A stretch of DNA of 64,000 bases from Alligator mississippiensis (taxonomy: Eukaryota > Chordata > Crocodylia > Alligatoridae): assembly GCF_030867095.1 (NCBI RefSeq), contig NC_081829.1, positions 86,554,261 through 86,618,260 on the forward strand, written 5' to 3'. The notes under the pieces are model-generated. The model saw only the letters and a program-made list of their open reading frames with translations, was not told the origin of the DNA and searched no databases. Below are positions 37,198-49,528 of this stretch, in pieces. Position 1 is the stretch's first letter; each line of letters starts with the position of its first letter. The position numbers and the translations under genes are program-made.

Positions 37198-38720
37198 GTG
37201 AATCTACACAAGATGTTTACTATGGAGTTGCCTACTTAGCTCAGCAGGAAACATTTCAGCATCTACACATGCAGGGCAATTAGGCTAATAAAATACAAGT
37301 ATTATCCTGCTGCAGAGTAAAAAACTCTGCAGTAGAGCGTATGCACCTGCTCACACAGCTGGCTGGGACACCAAGGTAGAGGTGTACTGATACATTGGTC
37401 CAATATCGGATCGGTACGGATATAAAGAAAATTGGCTGTATTGGAAATCAGCCCAATGCAGCCGATAATTTGGCCAATAAATGCTCATGCATGCGCACAG
37501 CCATGAGCAGAGGCCGGCAGCATGGAAAGCTGTGTGCAGCCGGTAAGTCTGGTGTGGTAGAAAGGAAGGGGGGAGGGAAGGGGCATGGGGGGACAGATCA
37601 ACACCCCCCGCGGTGAGGGAGGGGGCAGGTGCTGCCCAGCAGGAGCGGGGCATGGGATGGAGCCACAGCTCGTTGGGGGGGGCTCCCACCGTTGCTTGCA
37701 CCCCAGGAGGCACTGGGGTGGGGGGGCATTTGCCCCTGGATCTGTGTGAGGTGGGTAGGCTGGAGCTGCAAGCTGGAGCTGGGGCTGCACTGGGTTCTTC
37801 TCAGCAGGGGATGAGCATGGGGCAGGGGCTATGAAGGGGGCTGCAGCCAACCCCAATTTTGTTGTAGCCCCACTCCCAGTACCACCACACACCCGGTGCA
37901 GCCCTGGCTCTTCCCAGTGTGTGGGTGGAGATGGGGCGTTGAGCAGGGGCTGCACCAGGTGCGCAGTAGCGGCGGCACTAGGAGCAGGGCTATGGCAAAA
38001 TTTAGGGTGGCTGCAGACCCCTCCATGGCCCCCTTACTGAGCTCAGCCCCCACTGAGAAGAGCCTGGCATAGCCCCAGCTCTAGCCCACAGCTGCAGCCT
38101 GCCTCCCTTGCCCTATGCAGATCTGGGGGCACCCGCCGCCCCCAGCCCCCATCCTCCTGAGGTGCAAGTAGCAGCATAAGCTTCCCCCACAATGAGCCAC
38201 AGCTCTGTGCTGCACCCTGCCCCATCCTACCCCACCCTGGCTGGGCAGCGCCTGCCCCTGACTCCTCCCTCACCACAGGAGCCCTTGATCTGCCCCTCCC
38301 CCCACACACCCCTTCCCCTCCCCTTCCATCACAATGGACTTACCAGCTGCATGCAGCTGTATAGAAATCAGATCGGAATTGGTCAATATGCCTCCTTAAA
38401 AATTGGCTACCAGTACTGGCCCCCTAAATCTCTATCAGTGCATCACTACACAAATATGCTCCAGCTGTGGGGCTGCCTCATGGCTAGCCCCACACTGGAG
38501 CACCCTCATGCACCAGTGACCCCCTACACAGCACACTGAGCCAGTGGGGAGCAGCCCCAGGGTGGAAGACTGACTCTGGGGATCCCCTGCCAGCCAGGGC
38601 TGCTCTAACACGGTTCAATGTGCTGTGGTCCCGGGCGCATGTTCAAACAGTGTACCCAAGAACAATAAACTCTGGAGTGTATTGCTTCATATTAATTGCA
38701 CATGAAGACATGCACACACA
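37198..38720. mobile_element. MITE family A, copy 4, split by a hAT element
   Basis: It opens GTGAATCTACACAAGATG and closes with TGCACATGAAGACATGCACAC. The two halves align with the 58.6-59.1 and 50.5-50.9 kb copies (GCAGGGCAATTAGGCTAATAAA..., GGCTGGGACA, TGTGCTGTGGTCCCGGGCGC). The break at 37377/38448 is a hAT insertion. Confidence 0.78.
37377..38448. mobile_element. hAT-type element nested in MITE
   Basis: The ends are TAGAGGTGTACTGATAC and the inverted CTATCAGTGCATCACTA. Flanks CACCAAGG and CACAAATA are an aged 8-bp duplication. The copy at 50.6 kb has an uninterrupted GGCACAAGGGTGCTTCAG there. The ends carry CAATATCGGATCGG and GATCGGAATTGG. The core is GC-rich with no transposase. Confidence 0.82.
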
Positions 38721-38985
38721 GAGGTAAATTAAGCCTTCCATTATTACACTCCTCTACTTTTAAACTGAGTGGCTTTGAGAAAAGGCTACCCTCTGATGAC
38801 TAGTAGCCTTGCTTCCAGTAGCCCATGTTTATATACTTTGGAGCCTTAATGCGGCATCTTTTTGTTGTTTTTTTAGCATGCATCTGAAGTGCACTACACG
38901 GAGAGCTAAGCTAGCTCTAAACACGCTATTTTGAGTACTGGAAGCAACTACCACAGGAGCAGAGAGCGCTCGGCAAGCTAAATTA
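38721..38985. other. Spacer, nothing recognised
   Basis: AT-rich, no clear repeat. Confidence 0.4.
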
Positions 38986-39249
38986 CCCCACTGAGAAGGG
39001 CTGTGAATGAGGATCAATTAGCCCAGATTGAACTAACTTGTTATCATCCACAGCATTCAGTGTATTCAATTTATTATGTGCCATATCCTGAGTGCTGGCT
39101 GAATTACACATAATCCTTTCACTAACAGCATCACTCACCTGACTACTGTTCTTATTAACAGTAATTCTTTTTTCTTTGCTGTCCATCTTCCTACCATCTG
39201 ATATTCTTTTATTCATTGCTGCACCTTCATTTACCTGATTTTCTTCTTC
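38986..39249 (-). other. Unassigned coding-like open stretch
   Basis: An open minus-strand frame of 80-odd codons starts right after a TATATAG and reads EEENQVNEGAAMNKRISDGR, then a Lys/Ser/Asn-rich hydrophilic stretch. Within it, CAGTAGTCAG|GTGAGTG at 39139/39138 is a strong donor-like site, and TATATAG at 39250 is a possible acceptor. A 111-bp, 37-codon, phase-0 exon (39249-39139) can thus be drawn. The minus strand upstream (39300-40050) is purine-rich and contains Lys/Glu/Arg-rich frames with many stops. I do not recognise a protein. It may be an exon of an unknown gene, a decayed processed copy, or chance. Confidence 0.2.
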
Positions 39250-41129
39250 CTATATAAGAAAAGCAGGTGTGGAGATTACATGAGCCTAATTCTCCTTTTT
39301 TTTTCAGTCATTTGAATCTTGATCCCAGAGGGCTGGTACACAAGATACTCAGGTGGAATCATCTGAGAAGAAACAACCCTTTTCATGAATGCCTCCTAGT
39401 ATAAGTATCCCCAAATCTTTCTTATAGTACCAATTTGTTAAGTCTTGATACCTTCCCATGCCTTCAACTCTTCTTCTCCAAGGCCTGAAAGAATTCTGCT
39501 CAAGATCTCTTTAGTCTTCAGTTCTTTGCTTATCTTCACCAGCCTGGGCCATAGTCATTTTGATCTGTTCATCAGAAATTTGGCATTATTACTTCTCCCA
39601 ACATAGGTGCTCAATGATTTTTTATGCCCTTTTTGGGATCCTTTCCAGCCTTGGGTCCATGTCTTGTATTCTTGCTACTGGCCAACAGTGCACATTTCTG
39701 TTCTCTAGATCTGAGCTGATGATCTGCTACGTTGATGCTACATAAAAAGAAATCCCCAGTCACAGAGACCCAGACCTGCCTCTTCCTGGTGTTGATGCAT
39801 CTCTGGTTCTCTCTCTTCCATCTTTCCTTCTTTCTGGAGTCTGCTGTCTCTCTCAGTCTTCTTCACTCTAGTGCCTAGTACCTCCAAGCCTTTTCTTTTG
39901 TTCTTCTAGAGTAAGCCATTTTCTTTTGCCTCACCACCTCACTGTCCCGAGATGCCCATTTCTCTTCTTCATTTTCCTGTGCAGAGAACTTCTCTAACTC
40001 TATTCTTCCTCTCTGTCTTGTACCTAGATGTCACCCTCCATTTTTCTGCTTACACAACTCATTTGTCATTATGATGCTAATTATGAATATTACAGTGATT
40101 AATATTAGAGATGGGAAAAACAGAAACCTTTCATTGGACTGTTCCTTCCCCCTGAATATCTGACAAGAGTTCCTCTGGGAAAAAGAACTTTGCATCCATT
40201 AAATAAAAGCCCGTCCCTTTTCTGAATTCACTGTTGGTAGAATATAAGCATGCTTTCCCAGTAAGAAAGTGTTTTGATCTGAGAGAGAAAGTAGAAGAAT
40301 ATGTAACTAAAAAGAGCTATGATCATTTGATTATTTGATTTGCAGAGTTTTAGACTGTTCATTTGATTCTGGTACCTAAAAAATTAGAGCATATATTTTA
40401 CTCAAGTTATTTTAACAACCAATGTGTTATTCAAACTAAACATCATGATGTGCTGACCTGTTGTACTTTTGTATTTTTAATGACTACTCAGTTCTGAAGA
40501 AAATTACAGAAGTGAACGAGTGCAAAGCTGTCACACACCTGGAGGTCTCAGTTGAGGTTATAAAACACTTAAGTGCACTTAATATGCCTGCTGACATGAT
40601 AGCAGCATGAAAGCAAGGTGTAAACAGAAAAGGTGGTAGGAGAAGTGTCCAAGTAACAAAATACTAATACTTAGATTAAACCTATCCACTGCCAATCATG
40701 CAATAATTTGTCAATCCCAATTCAAGACAGTAGAAATTATTAGAAATTATTAGTTATAACACCGTATTTAAAATCAATACTTTATTTATGAATATGTTAT
40801 TGTTAATAGTTCAAAAGAAGATTAAATGAACTAGGAGTATATATCACTGCATGTCTTAGCTGAAACTAGTAGATTATAAATATTAATGCCTTGATTTTGG
40901 CTACAAAACAGAGGGGTGTCTTTAAATCTACTCAGAATGAGGGGGTTCCCATTTAATATTCAGAATTTTCATATCACTGATGTCAGTGGATAGCAGAGAA
41001 TGAGTAAAAAAACCAAAAAAAACCCAAAACTGATGACAATGATCTAAGAGAGAGGGTAATCATTCCTTTCCATCATAACCAGTGAGCTGCTGTACTTTTG
41101 TACAGAAAAAAACTGAAAGGAAATATTTG
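39250..41129. other. AT-rich intron, purine-rich minus strand at 39.3-40.05 kb
   Basis: The part to 40050 has a marked pyrimidine excess on the plus strand. The rest is AT-rich. No identifiable element. Confidence 0.4.
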
Positions 41130-41240
41130 AAGAAGCTTATGTAATATTTACAGAGCACCAAGGGTGTGCTAGGTACTTTGCAGACAAGGAGAAAAACAAG
41201 GACTCTGCTGAACGAGTTTACACTCTGTGCCCTGATCCTG
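41130..41240 (-). repeat. MIR-like SINE fragment, antisense
   Basis: CACCAAGGGTGTGCTAGGTACTTTG and GAGTTTACACTCTG resemble the block at 32690-32740, in the same orientation. Confidence 0.45.
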
Positions 41241-41735
41241 CGACTAGATCACAACAGGAAGACCCCTTACTCTATATGGTATCCACTGAAGCCAGCGTGG
41301 CTCAAAAAGGTATAAAGTTTACCCCTGAAATCTGATTGTTGGATCACTAGTACATACAGGATAGCTGTTGTTGAAGTACATGCAAGCACCTGAGCAAGTA
41401 CCTAGGCTCCACAATCTGCATTGGCTCCCTCTGGATTTCTGCATGCAAGCAATGGCTTAGACACTTCTCAAATACCTAAGGTCCAATATGCCTTAGAGAA
41501 CATCTCTCTCTCTACTGTTTGACAGGGAGGGAAATGAAGATGGGCAATCTTAAATTGCTGAACACAGACATATTTTAAGCTATATCACTGGGGTTCACCT
41601 GGAGCATATGGTTAAGAGCTCTTCTTAGATATTTATAATGAAAATATATTCATTTTATGTTTATGTGCCTTGTGCTTGGTTTGTTTCTGGTAATCTTTTT
41701 TACAAGGGTTTAACAAAAAAGTGTGGCCACATGAA

Positions 41736-42213
41736 CTAAGTACAGACAATCAAAAAGCCCAAGGCTGAACCAATTCAATCTTTGCAGGTTAACCTAAGCT
41801 GTGTAGATTGAACCAATAAGCAAGTGAACAGACACTGACTTTTGATTCTGGAAATGAAGCCACATGCCTGCAGTGGCCCTGGGCAGAATTCAGGGGGCAC
41901 TAGAGCATGCCTCCCTACTCAGCTGGAGCAGATAGCTTAGGCCAAGTCCAGCGTGCCCACCCTGGAAGCATGGGGTATGCAGGGGAGATGCAAAGCATTC
42001 TGGGATGCTGGGGGACTGTGAGTTAACTTGAATCTGAAGGGGATCTGAGACAGAACCTAAATCAGTTAAGTCTGATACTATATCCATCCTGGTTTATCTT
42101 AAACCAGTTTCAGCCATTTTGAAAGCAGTTTATGTGCATTGAGCTTCCATTGTTACAGATTTGAACTGCTTTACAACCGCTTACACTGGTTTATGTGTAA
42201 TTTCTGTCCCTAG
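41736..42213 (+). mobile_element. hAT-like non-autonomous element, family B copy 2
   Basis: It starts CTAAGTACAGACAATCAAAAAGC and ends GTGTAATTTCTGTCCCTAG. It carries TAAGCTGTGTAGATTGAACC, a GC-rich middle and CTTAAACCAGTTTC, the reverse of copy 1. The CR1 at 42.2 kb begins directly after it. Confidence 0.78.
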
Positions 42214-43830
42214 CCATGGAGACATGAAAGGCACCCATCTTGAAAGATGACCTATTCAGGCCATAGACCTTGAGGCTGGACACCTTCAAGTCAGCAGGCC
42301 CTGACAGTTTACACCCCAGGGTACTCAAGGAGCTGGCTAGCATCATAGCTCAGCCTCTGGCATGGATCTTTGAGAGCTCCTGGTGCTCAGGCATAGTGCC
42401 CTATGATTGAAAGAAGGCCATTGTGGTGCCTATCTTCAAGAAAGGAAGGAAAGTTGATGTGGATCCAGCAAACTATAGGCCCAGCAGCCAGACCTCTATG
42501 CTGGGGAAGGTCTTAGAAAAGATTATCAAAGAGGCCATTCTTAACAGACTGGCTGATGGCAACATCCTGAGGTACAGCCAGCATGGGTTTGTTGCGGGTA
42601 GGTCTTGCTTGACCAATCTCATTTCCTTCTACAACCAGGTGACCTATCACCTGGACAAAGGAGAAGAGATTAATGTCATATATCTTGACTTTAAATAAGC
42701 CTTCAATCTAGTATCCCATGATCACCTCTTAGTAAAACTGGCTAACCGCAGCCTTAGCTACACCACGATCCGCTGGCTGGGGAATTGGCTCCGTGGTCAG
42801 ATGCAGAGGGTGGTGGTTGGCGGAAGTCAATTGTCATGGTGCCCTATGACCAGTGGGGTCCCCCAAGGCTCTGTCCCTGGGCCTATACTATTTAACATCT
42901 TCATTAATGATGTGGACATTGGTATCAGAAGCGGACTAGCCATGTTTGCTGATGACACCAAACTCTGGGGTAAAGTGTCCACACCTGAGGACAGGAGAGT
43001 GATCCAGGCTGACCTTGACAGGCTCAGGAAATGAGCGGATGAGAACCTGATGGTATTTAACACTGAAAAAATATAAGGTTCTCCACCTTGGGAGGAAAAA
43101 ACTGCAGCATCCTTATAGGCTTGGCAGTGCTACGCTGGCTTGGGGGTCATGAAAGGTACTTGAGGGTCGTGATTGACCACAAGATGAGCATAAGCCTGCA
43201 ATGTGATACTGCTGCTAGTAAAGCAAGCAAAACGCTTGCTTACATCCACAGGTGCTTCTCAAGTAAATCCAAGGATGTCATTCTCCCATTGTACTCGGCT
43301 TTGGTGAGTCCACAGCTGGAGCACTGCATCCAGTTTTGGGCTCCACAGTTAAAAAAGGATGTGGAGAACCTTGAGAGGGTGCAAAGGAGAGTCACACACA
43401 TGATAAGAGGTCAGGAAAACAGACCTTATGAAGAGAGGCTGAGAGCCATGGGACTCTTCAGCCTGGAGAAGCACAGAATCAGGGGTGATCTGGTGGCCAC
43501 CTATAAATTTATCAGGGGTGTGCATCAGGATCTAGGGGAACATCTGTTCACCAGAGTGCCCCAAAGGATGACAAGGTCAAATGGTCACAAACTCCTCCAT
43601 GACCATTTCAGGCTGGACATAAGGAAGAACTCCTTTACTATCCGAGCCCCCAAGGTTTGGAATAGATTGCTGCCGGAGGTGCTTCAAGCACCTACTATGA
43701 ACGCCTTCAGAAGACATCTGGATGTTTATCTTGGTGGGATCTTATGATCCCTGCTGACTTCCTGCCCCTAGGGCACTGGGCTTGATGATCTTCTGAGGTC
43801 CCTTCCAGCCCGAATGTCTATGAAATCAAT
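42214..43830 (+). mobile_element. CR1 LINE, long 5'-truncated copy
   Basis: It contains CR1 reverse transcriptase from the FKSAGPDxLHPRVLKEL block, through NYRPSSQTSMLGKVLEKII, HGFVAGRSCLTNLI, SGVPQGSVPGPILFNIFIND and MFADDTKLWG (RT catalytic DD), to RYLRVVIDHKMS and the C-terminal FRLDIRKNSF. A frame of 219 codons (43088-43747) covers the last part. A stop within YLDFK* near 42696, another after DLDRLRK near 43032, an early stop near 42405 and a frame change near 43065-43100 show it is dead. It ends CCTTCCAGCCCGAATGTCTATG. The 5' half of the element is missing. Confidence 0.93.
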
Positions 43831-44944
43831 GAAATGGTACAGAGCCACCTGCATAGATTCTATCAACTGCAAATCATGAAACTGCAAAGTGAAGATGGAA
43901 ATCCTGAGGAAAAATATTCATTTTTTGTGGCTGTTTGCTGGGAATAAAGTGATCCTACATGCAGCTTCAGCTCACGAAGTTTTAAATGTCTGTTTTGTTA
44001 AGCATGGCACTACATACATCTTCCTTACTTTTAACTGCTTTTGTACCAGAGAAAAATCCTCACTATATCTAAGGAGAAACAAATTATGAAACTGGAAACC
44101 AACAATTTACAAATGCCTACATAGCAGTCAGAGGAAACAATCTGTCTGTTTGCAGCACTTCATACTTGCAGTGATTACTGTATATATTCCAAATGCAAAT
44201 GCAAACAGATACTATTCATCACTGGAATTGCATGGAAGTGTACTGCAATTTTAGCTGGGGCAACTGGTGGGTGTTTTCAGTTTCCCACTGTTCAAAGAAT
44301 GAATATTTATCTTTCCGAAAGGAAAATGTATGATAGCAGATGGTTGTGTAAATGTTAATGCTGATTCTGAATTCAAAGAGGACTTGATAGAAATAAATCT
44401 TCCTGAGAACATTTTCTGCTTTGTTACAGACAATAGAAATGTTTTTTTAAAAGGTGGGATAATCTTTTGATTTAATTGTATTTAATTGTTTTCAGAAATA
44501 ACAAAGACAATTCAGCATGCAATAGACATTAAAGAGTTGAGCACACGAGTGTATGCAAACATACAGAAAACAAAAGGGAGAAGATATCAGAGGCAGGGAT
44601 ATTTCAGGACAGGAGTGCACCTAACATCACCATAAAGGAAAGCAGCTGGCATTACGTATTCCTTTCTGTATTTTCTCTGTAGAATTCTTTTATTCAACTG
44701 CTAAAAAAATGGAGCCAATTTACATTGATATCATTATGATCCACTTTTTTTGTTTTATCTTCCAGATCTATCTAATGGACCTATTAAGCCAAGGTATCAT
44801 GCCTGAAGGAACTCATGAGCATATCAGCACTACCAAAAGATGAGAAATACACTAGCAAATGAGTCTCAAGTTTACGCTAGCCAGCCCACCTGTATTAAAA
44901 ACATGTTTCCTAGCAAAGGCTAGGGCTTCTGCATAAGGAAGATT
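43831..44944. other. AT-rich intron, nothing recognised
   Basis: No gene or clear repeat seen between two CR1 copies. Confidence 0.45.
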
Positions 44945-46225
44945 TTTTGTGAAAGTTCATACTTATATAGACCCAGAGTTTCAGCATGGATTCACCAAGG
45001 GCAAGCTGTGGCCGACCAGCTTGACAGCCTTCTATGCTGAGGTGACTGGGTCTGTGGATAAGGGGGGACCAGTGGATGTGGCGTACCTTGAGATTAGCAA
45101 GGCTTTTGATACAGTCTCCCACACTATTCTTGCAGGCAAGCTAAGGAAGTATGGGCTGGATGAATGGACTATAAGGTGGATAGAAAACTGGCTGGAGTAT
45201 CGGGCTCAGAGAGTAGTAATCAATGGCTTGATGTCTAGCTGGTGGCTGGCATCAAGTGGAGTGGCCCAGGGGTCAGTCCTGGGGCCAATTTTGTTCAATG
45301 TCTTCATCAACAAACTGGAATACCCTCAGCAAGTTTGCAGATGACACCAAGCTGGGGGGAGTAGTAGATATGCTGGAGGTTAGGGATAGGATGCAGAGTG
45401 ACCTGGACAAATTGGAGGACTGGGCCAAAAGGAATCTCATGAGGTTCACCAAGGACAAGTGCAAAGTCTTCCACTTAGGATGGAACAATCCCATGCACCA
45501 ATATAAGCTGGGGGCTGACTGGCTGGGCAACAGCTCTGCAATAAAGGACCTGAGGGTTACAGTGGACAATAAGCTGAATATGAGTCAGCAGTGTGCCCTT
45601 GTTGCTAAGAAAGCTAACGACATCCTGGGCTGCACTGGTAGGTGAGTTGCCAGTAGGTCAAGGGAAGTGATTCTTCCCCTGTATGCAGCACTGGTGAGGC
45701 CACATCTGGAATACTGTGTTCAGTTTTGGGCCCCAATACAGAAAGGACTGGACAAATTGGAGAGAGTCCAGCAAAGGGCCACAAAAATGGTGAGGGGGCT
45801 GGGGGACCTGACTTATGAGGAAAGACTCAGGGAACTGGGCTTATTTAGTCTAGAGAAGAGGAAAATGGGAGGAGACTTAATAGCAGCCTTCAACTACCTG
45901 AAGGGGGGAATGGGGGTTGAAAGAGGGTGGAGTAGGCCTGTTCTCAGTGGTGGCAGATGACAGAACAAGGAGCAATGGTCTCAAGTTGCAGCAAGGGAAG
46001 TTTAGGTTAGATAGCAGGAAGGATATTCTCACTAGGAGGGTAGTAAAACACTGGAACAGGCTACCCAGAGAGGTGGCGGAGTCTCCATCCTTAGAGGTTT
46101 TCAAGAACTGGATAGACAAACCCTTGGCTGGGATGATCTAGTTGGGGCTGGTCCTGCTTTGAGCAGGGGGTTGGACTAGATGTGACCTCCAGAGGCCCCT
46201 TCCAAATGTAACTTTCTATAATTCT
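44945..46225 (+). mobile_element. CR1 LINE, second long 5'-truncated copy
   Basis: It begins in the HGFTKGK...TSLTAFYAEVT block. It continues through YLEISKAFDTVSHTIL, GVAQGSVLGPILFNVFIN, FADDTKLGG, and C-terminal [20 protein letters not shown] and FRLDSRKDILTRR. Between FINKLE and FADD (45318-45340) bases are missing, which moves the frame. Another change lies near 45645, with one more near 45917-45950. It ends TAACTTTCTATAATTCTATC, the typical terminal repeat. A different CR1 subfamily from the 42.2 kb copy, judging by the DLDKLEDWAKRN block. Confidence 0.92.
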
Positions 46226-48134
46226 ATCTCCAGGCAAACCTCGAGTAAGCTAGTCCTGGGGAAATACATTTTACAGAATTTATTTCCAAATTCCTCATAA
46301 ATTCAAACAGCCTTTGCTGTCTGCTGTTTGATAGGTAAATCTGCATGAGAACAGGAAATAAGTATAACATGAAAATCCTGCACATTCCTAAGGTCACATT
46401 AATAAACTGATAAATTCTGCAAAAGATTTCTTTCTGCATATCTAAAAAATTATTTCTTTATTCCCCTCGACCGTTCTTTAGGAGAATGAAATATTTCAGA
46501 GTGACATTACTATAAAATTGCTAATTAACAGATTTATCTTGAAAATAGGAAAGTAGTGGCAATTACAGCTGAGAACCTGGAGCACTAGCACATCTATTAC
46601 TTAAAGTGTTCAATCCACAATGATGGAAATATGGTTATCTGCCATGAAATTACTAACAGAAGATAATTAAAAGTTTAAATTTAGATACCCAACTATAATT
46701 ACACATGCTGAGGAATATCTGAAATAAATTTTCCCCATATAGCAAACAATCCTATTGAAATTCAATATTTTACCACTCTATATATTAATCACTTAATTTC
46801 TTAAACCCTGAATAGCCTTTAAAAAGTAAAAATACTGTCTTTCCTGCAATTCCCTCGTTCATTTTTTTTTTTATGAACAGGGAGGAGGATCTTGTCCTTT
46901 TATGTCTACTATTCCAGATTTTCCAGGGATAATCTTTTCCCTTTCAGTGGCACAAAAAGGCATGCAGCAAACTCTACATTGATATAATTAGTGTTTCATA
47001 AGGCACATGTGATTCTGTTGTACACTGCATAGTTGTCTTTGATATCCTAATAGAGGATGACTCCTCTAGAGGTTATCAGTATGATAATGAACTGTAAAAA
47101 AGGAAATGTTGCCACTTTTGAGACTATTTAACTGCAAAACAAAAGGGAAAATAAACTATTCAGGGATCACAGAATCATCAGCACATAGGATGACAACAAA
47201 GGTATCGGTGCCATTTGCAATGGTTGCTTTTTTGATGAGAACATTGGAACCCAACTGAGACTCCAAACTCATTTCACAATGGGCCCCAAACTGCTCCTAG
47301 GCTATTTATGACTCTATAGCTGGTTTTGACACATCACCACGATGAAGGACATTGCAAAGTTGGCAAAACTAAAATGGAGGCTCCAGAACAGAGAGAGAAA
47401 TGGCAAAAGGAACATTACACCAATGGCGGATGTTAAAAGAAAAAAACCCTTTTCTGGTTCCCAGTGGCACTCTGCCAGGTGTTAGCCCTTGTTCGTTTGT
47501 ACCTTGGAGTGGAAACTCCCGGCTCCTAGAATGGAATACGAGTAGAACAGCCTGATTATACCAGGCAGTTGTACTCCTTCCTTGGAACCAGTGATATAAT
47601 GATCAGTAGCCTTCTTAAAAAAAGTTAACATATTAAAACATTGAACAAAGCATAAGAGAAGATATTTTCAAAGTAACAAGCAGCCTATACGAATATTCAG
47701 ACTATGCCTATTCTACAGATCTTTGTCAACGTATCTGTAGTAGTCAGATGTGTGTGCTTGATCCATACAGTGATGCTATCAGAAACCTCAACTGGAGATG
47801 CAATTAAACTGGCAAAACTGCTTGTTCCCTTTGTAAGGGAGTTCAACTGTGCTGGTACAAAAAAATTGTTGTGTTAATAAAAGTGTTTCCACACTAGGAG
47901 CTGTTGCTGGTATAGTGTTAGTAATTCTATACAGATAAACCTCTCCTACAGTAACCATGGTTTCAATCTCACCTAATCTTACAATTCATTACTGTCATAG
48001 ACAGCCCCCGCCTTGAGCTAGCGAGAAAGGAAAGAACCGCCACATCCTGTTAAGCAGCACTGAAGTTCCAGGGCGCCTGCAACGAACACGGAGGTTGCTG
48101 GAAGTCCAGCGTGTCGGAGCAGGCTCGATTCTTA
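46226..48134. other. AT-rich intron, nothing recognised
   Basis: A stretch at 47780-47940 resembles an old DNA-element remnant (CACACTAGGAGCTGTTGCTGGTATAG). No gene seen. Confidence 0.45.
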
Positions 48135-48660
48135 GAGTCTGCTGGAGCGTGGCAATTGCCATGCTCCAGCCACCTCCTGTATCTTGTTTATCTGTGTCCC
48201 CATGCTTAAAAATGGAGGCAGGGGTGCTTGAACTAAAACCTGTTGAACAAGCTTTATTTCAAGTGCCCCCACCAGGGCCGTCCCTGGGGGAGGGGGGTGA
48301 ATTGGGGCAACTGCCCCAGGCCCTGTGCTTTGGGGGGCCCCACAGAGGTGGGTGGAACAGTGGCTCCACGTCCAACCGCTCGCTACCTCCCCCACCGCCG
48401 ATGATGGTGGTGGTGGCAACTTATCTGGGGCTGGAACCAGGGCCGGGGCTGGGGCCAGAGCGGGGATGGGGCCCCACATGGGCTGATTTGCCCTGGGCCC
48501 CGCACCCTGCTCAGGTTGCCTCTTGCCCCCACCACCATTTTTAAGCATGGGGACACTGATACACAAAATGCAGTGGCATTTTAATTAAAGCAGCTCTCAG
48601 AGCCACTCTAATTAAAGCACCCCACTCCCACCCCTGGAGCACATGTAAAAGTGTCCCTAG
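48135..48660. mobile_element. Foldback element with 22-bp perfect inverted repeat
   Basis: A perfect 22-bp inverted repeat lies at 48194-48215 and 48535-48556 (core CCCCATGCTTAAAAATGG). The arms extend with mismatches to about 48160 and 48590. The middle is a GC-rich insert, 48275-48534, that opens AGGGCCGTCCCTGGGGG and includes GGGGCAACTGCCCC, as in a common reptile DNA element. Confidence 0.7.
48141..48170. repeat. Near-perfect 30-bp palindrome
   Basis: GCTGGAGCGTGGCAATTGCC + ATGCTCCAGC is its own reverse complement except for one symmetrical pair, which still forms a G-T pair in RNA. Confidence 0.9.
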
Positions 48661-49520
48661 TGACTCAGCCTAGTCCCAGTTTATCATACAGAGAGTGTCT
48701 TCCCCTAACTTGGCCTCCTCTCAAGGAAATTCCCTGGTCAAAATCACCAGATTGTGTTAAGCCTCTCTTTAATTTCATATTGTTATTTCCTAGTCAGCCA
48801 GCCAGAGCGGTCTGTGAGGATGCCTCAGTGATGGCTGCTCCACTGTTTGGAAGGTGAACAATTCAGATTCAGTGTCTTGCAGTCAATGGTGAAACATGCT
48901 GAAATTGTCTGTTCCCCTCTAACATATCACGCACCATCTCAGAGATCCAGGTAATCCATGCCATGGGGGAAACCTGAAGTCGAAATGAACAAGGCACTAG
49001 AAAGTATGCTATAGGAAACAAACTAGCCTTAGCAAGAAATGGATTAGACTGGGGTGGGAAAATTAGACCCGTGGCAGACTCTATTTCCCAGCAGCTCCTG
49101 CCCAAATTGCTGTAGCCAGTGTCCATGGAGACCCCAGAAACAGTGGCACTGTGACAGCGTGGGGCCAAGGTTTCCATGGAGACCGGCCCCAGCAGTGCTG
49201 GCAGGGTGCGTGGCTGAGGGGGGAGCAGAGCTGCGATCCTGCGAGGGTGATAGCGTGGTCCAGAGCCAGGGCAGAGCGGCACAGCACAGTGGCATATTTC
49301 ACCCGGCAAAGCATATTTGGCTTCAGCAGGGCATGCACAAAGGGATATACTTATTTACAGAATCTAGCCCATCATAACATAGGGCGATGCACTTTCCAAT
49401 TGCCTCCCAGTATGAAATATATTTTAATCCATGAGTGTCACTCTTTTAAATTGTTTATAGCAATTGAGAGCAAAACACAATTTCAGGTTTCCAAGACATG
49501 AATAAAAACCCAATCTTGCT
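48661..49520. other. Intronic DNA with GC-rich patch, nothing recognised
   Basis: The 49.08-49.31 kb part is GC-richer and gives frames of 83-146 codons on both strands, which I read as shadows. Confidence 0.4.
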
Positions 49521-49528
49521 GTCCTTAC

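Noticed and set aside
48095-48566. Two opposed frames of 149 and 144 codons
   Set aside because: They cover the foldback element and its GC-rich insert, so they are shadows of a repeat.
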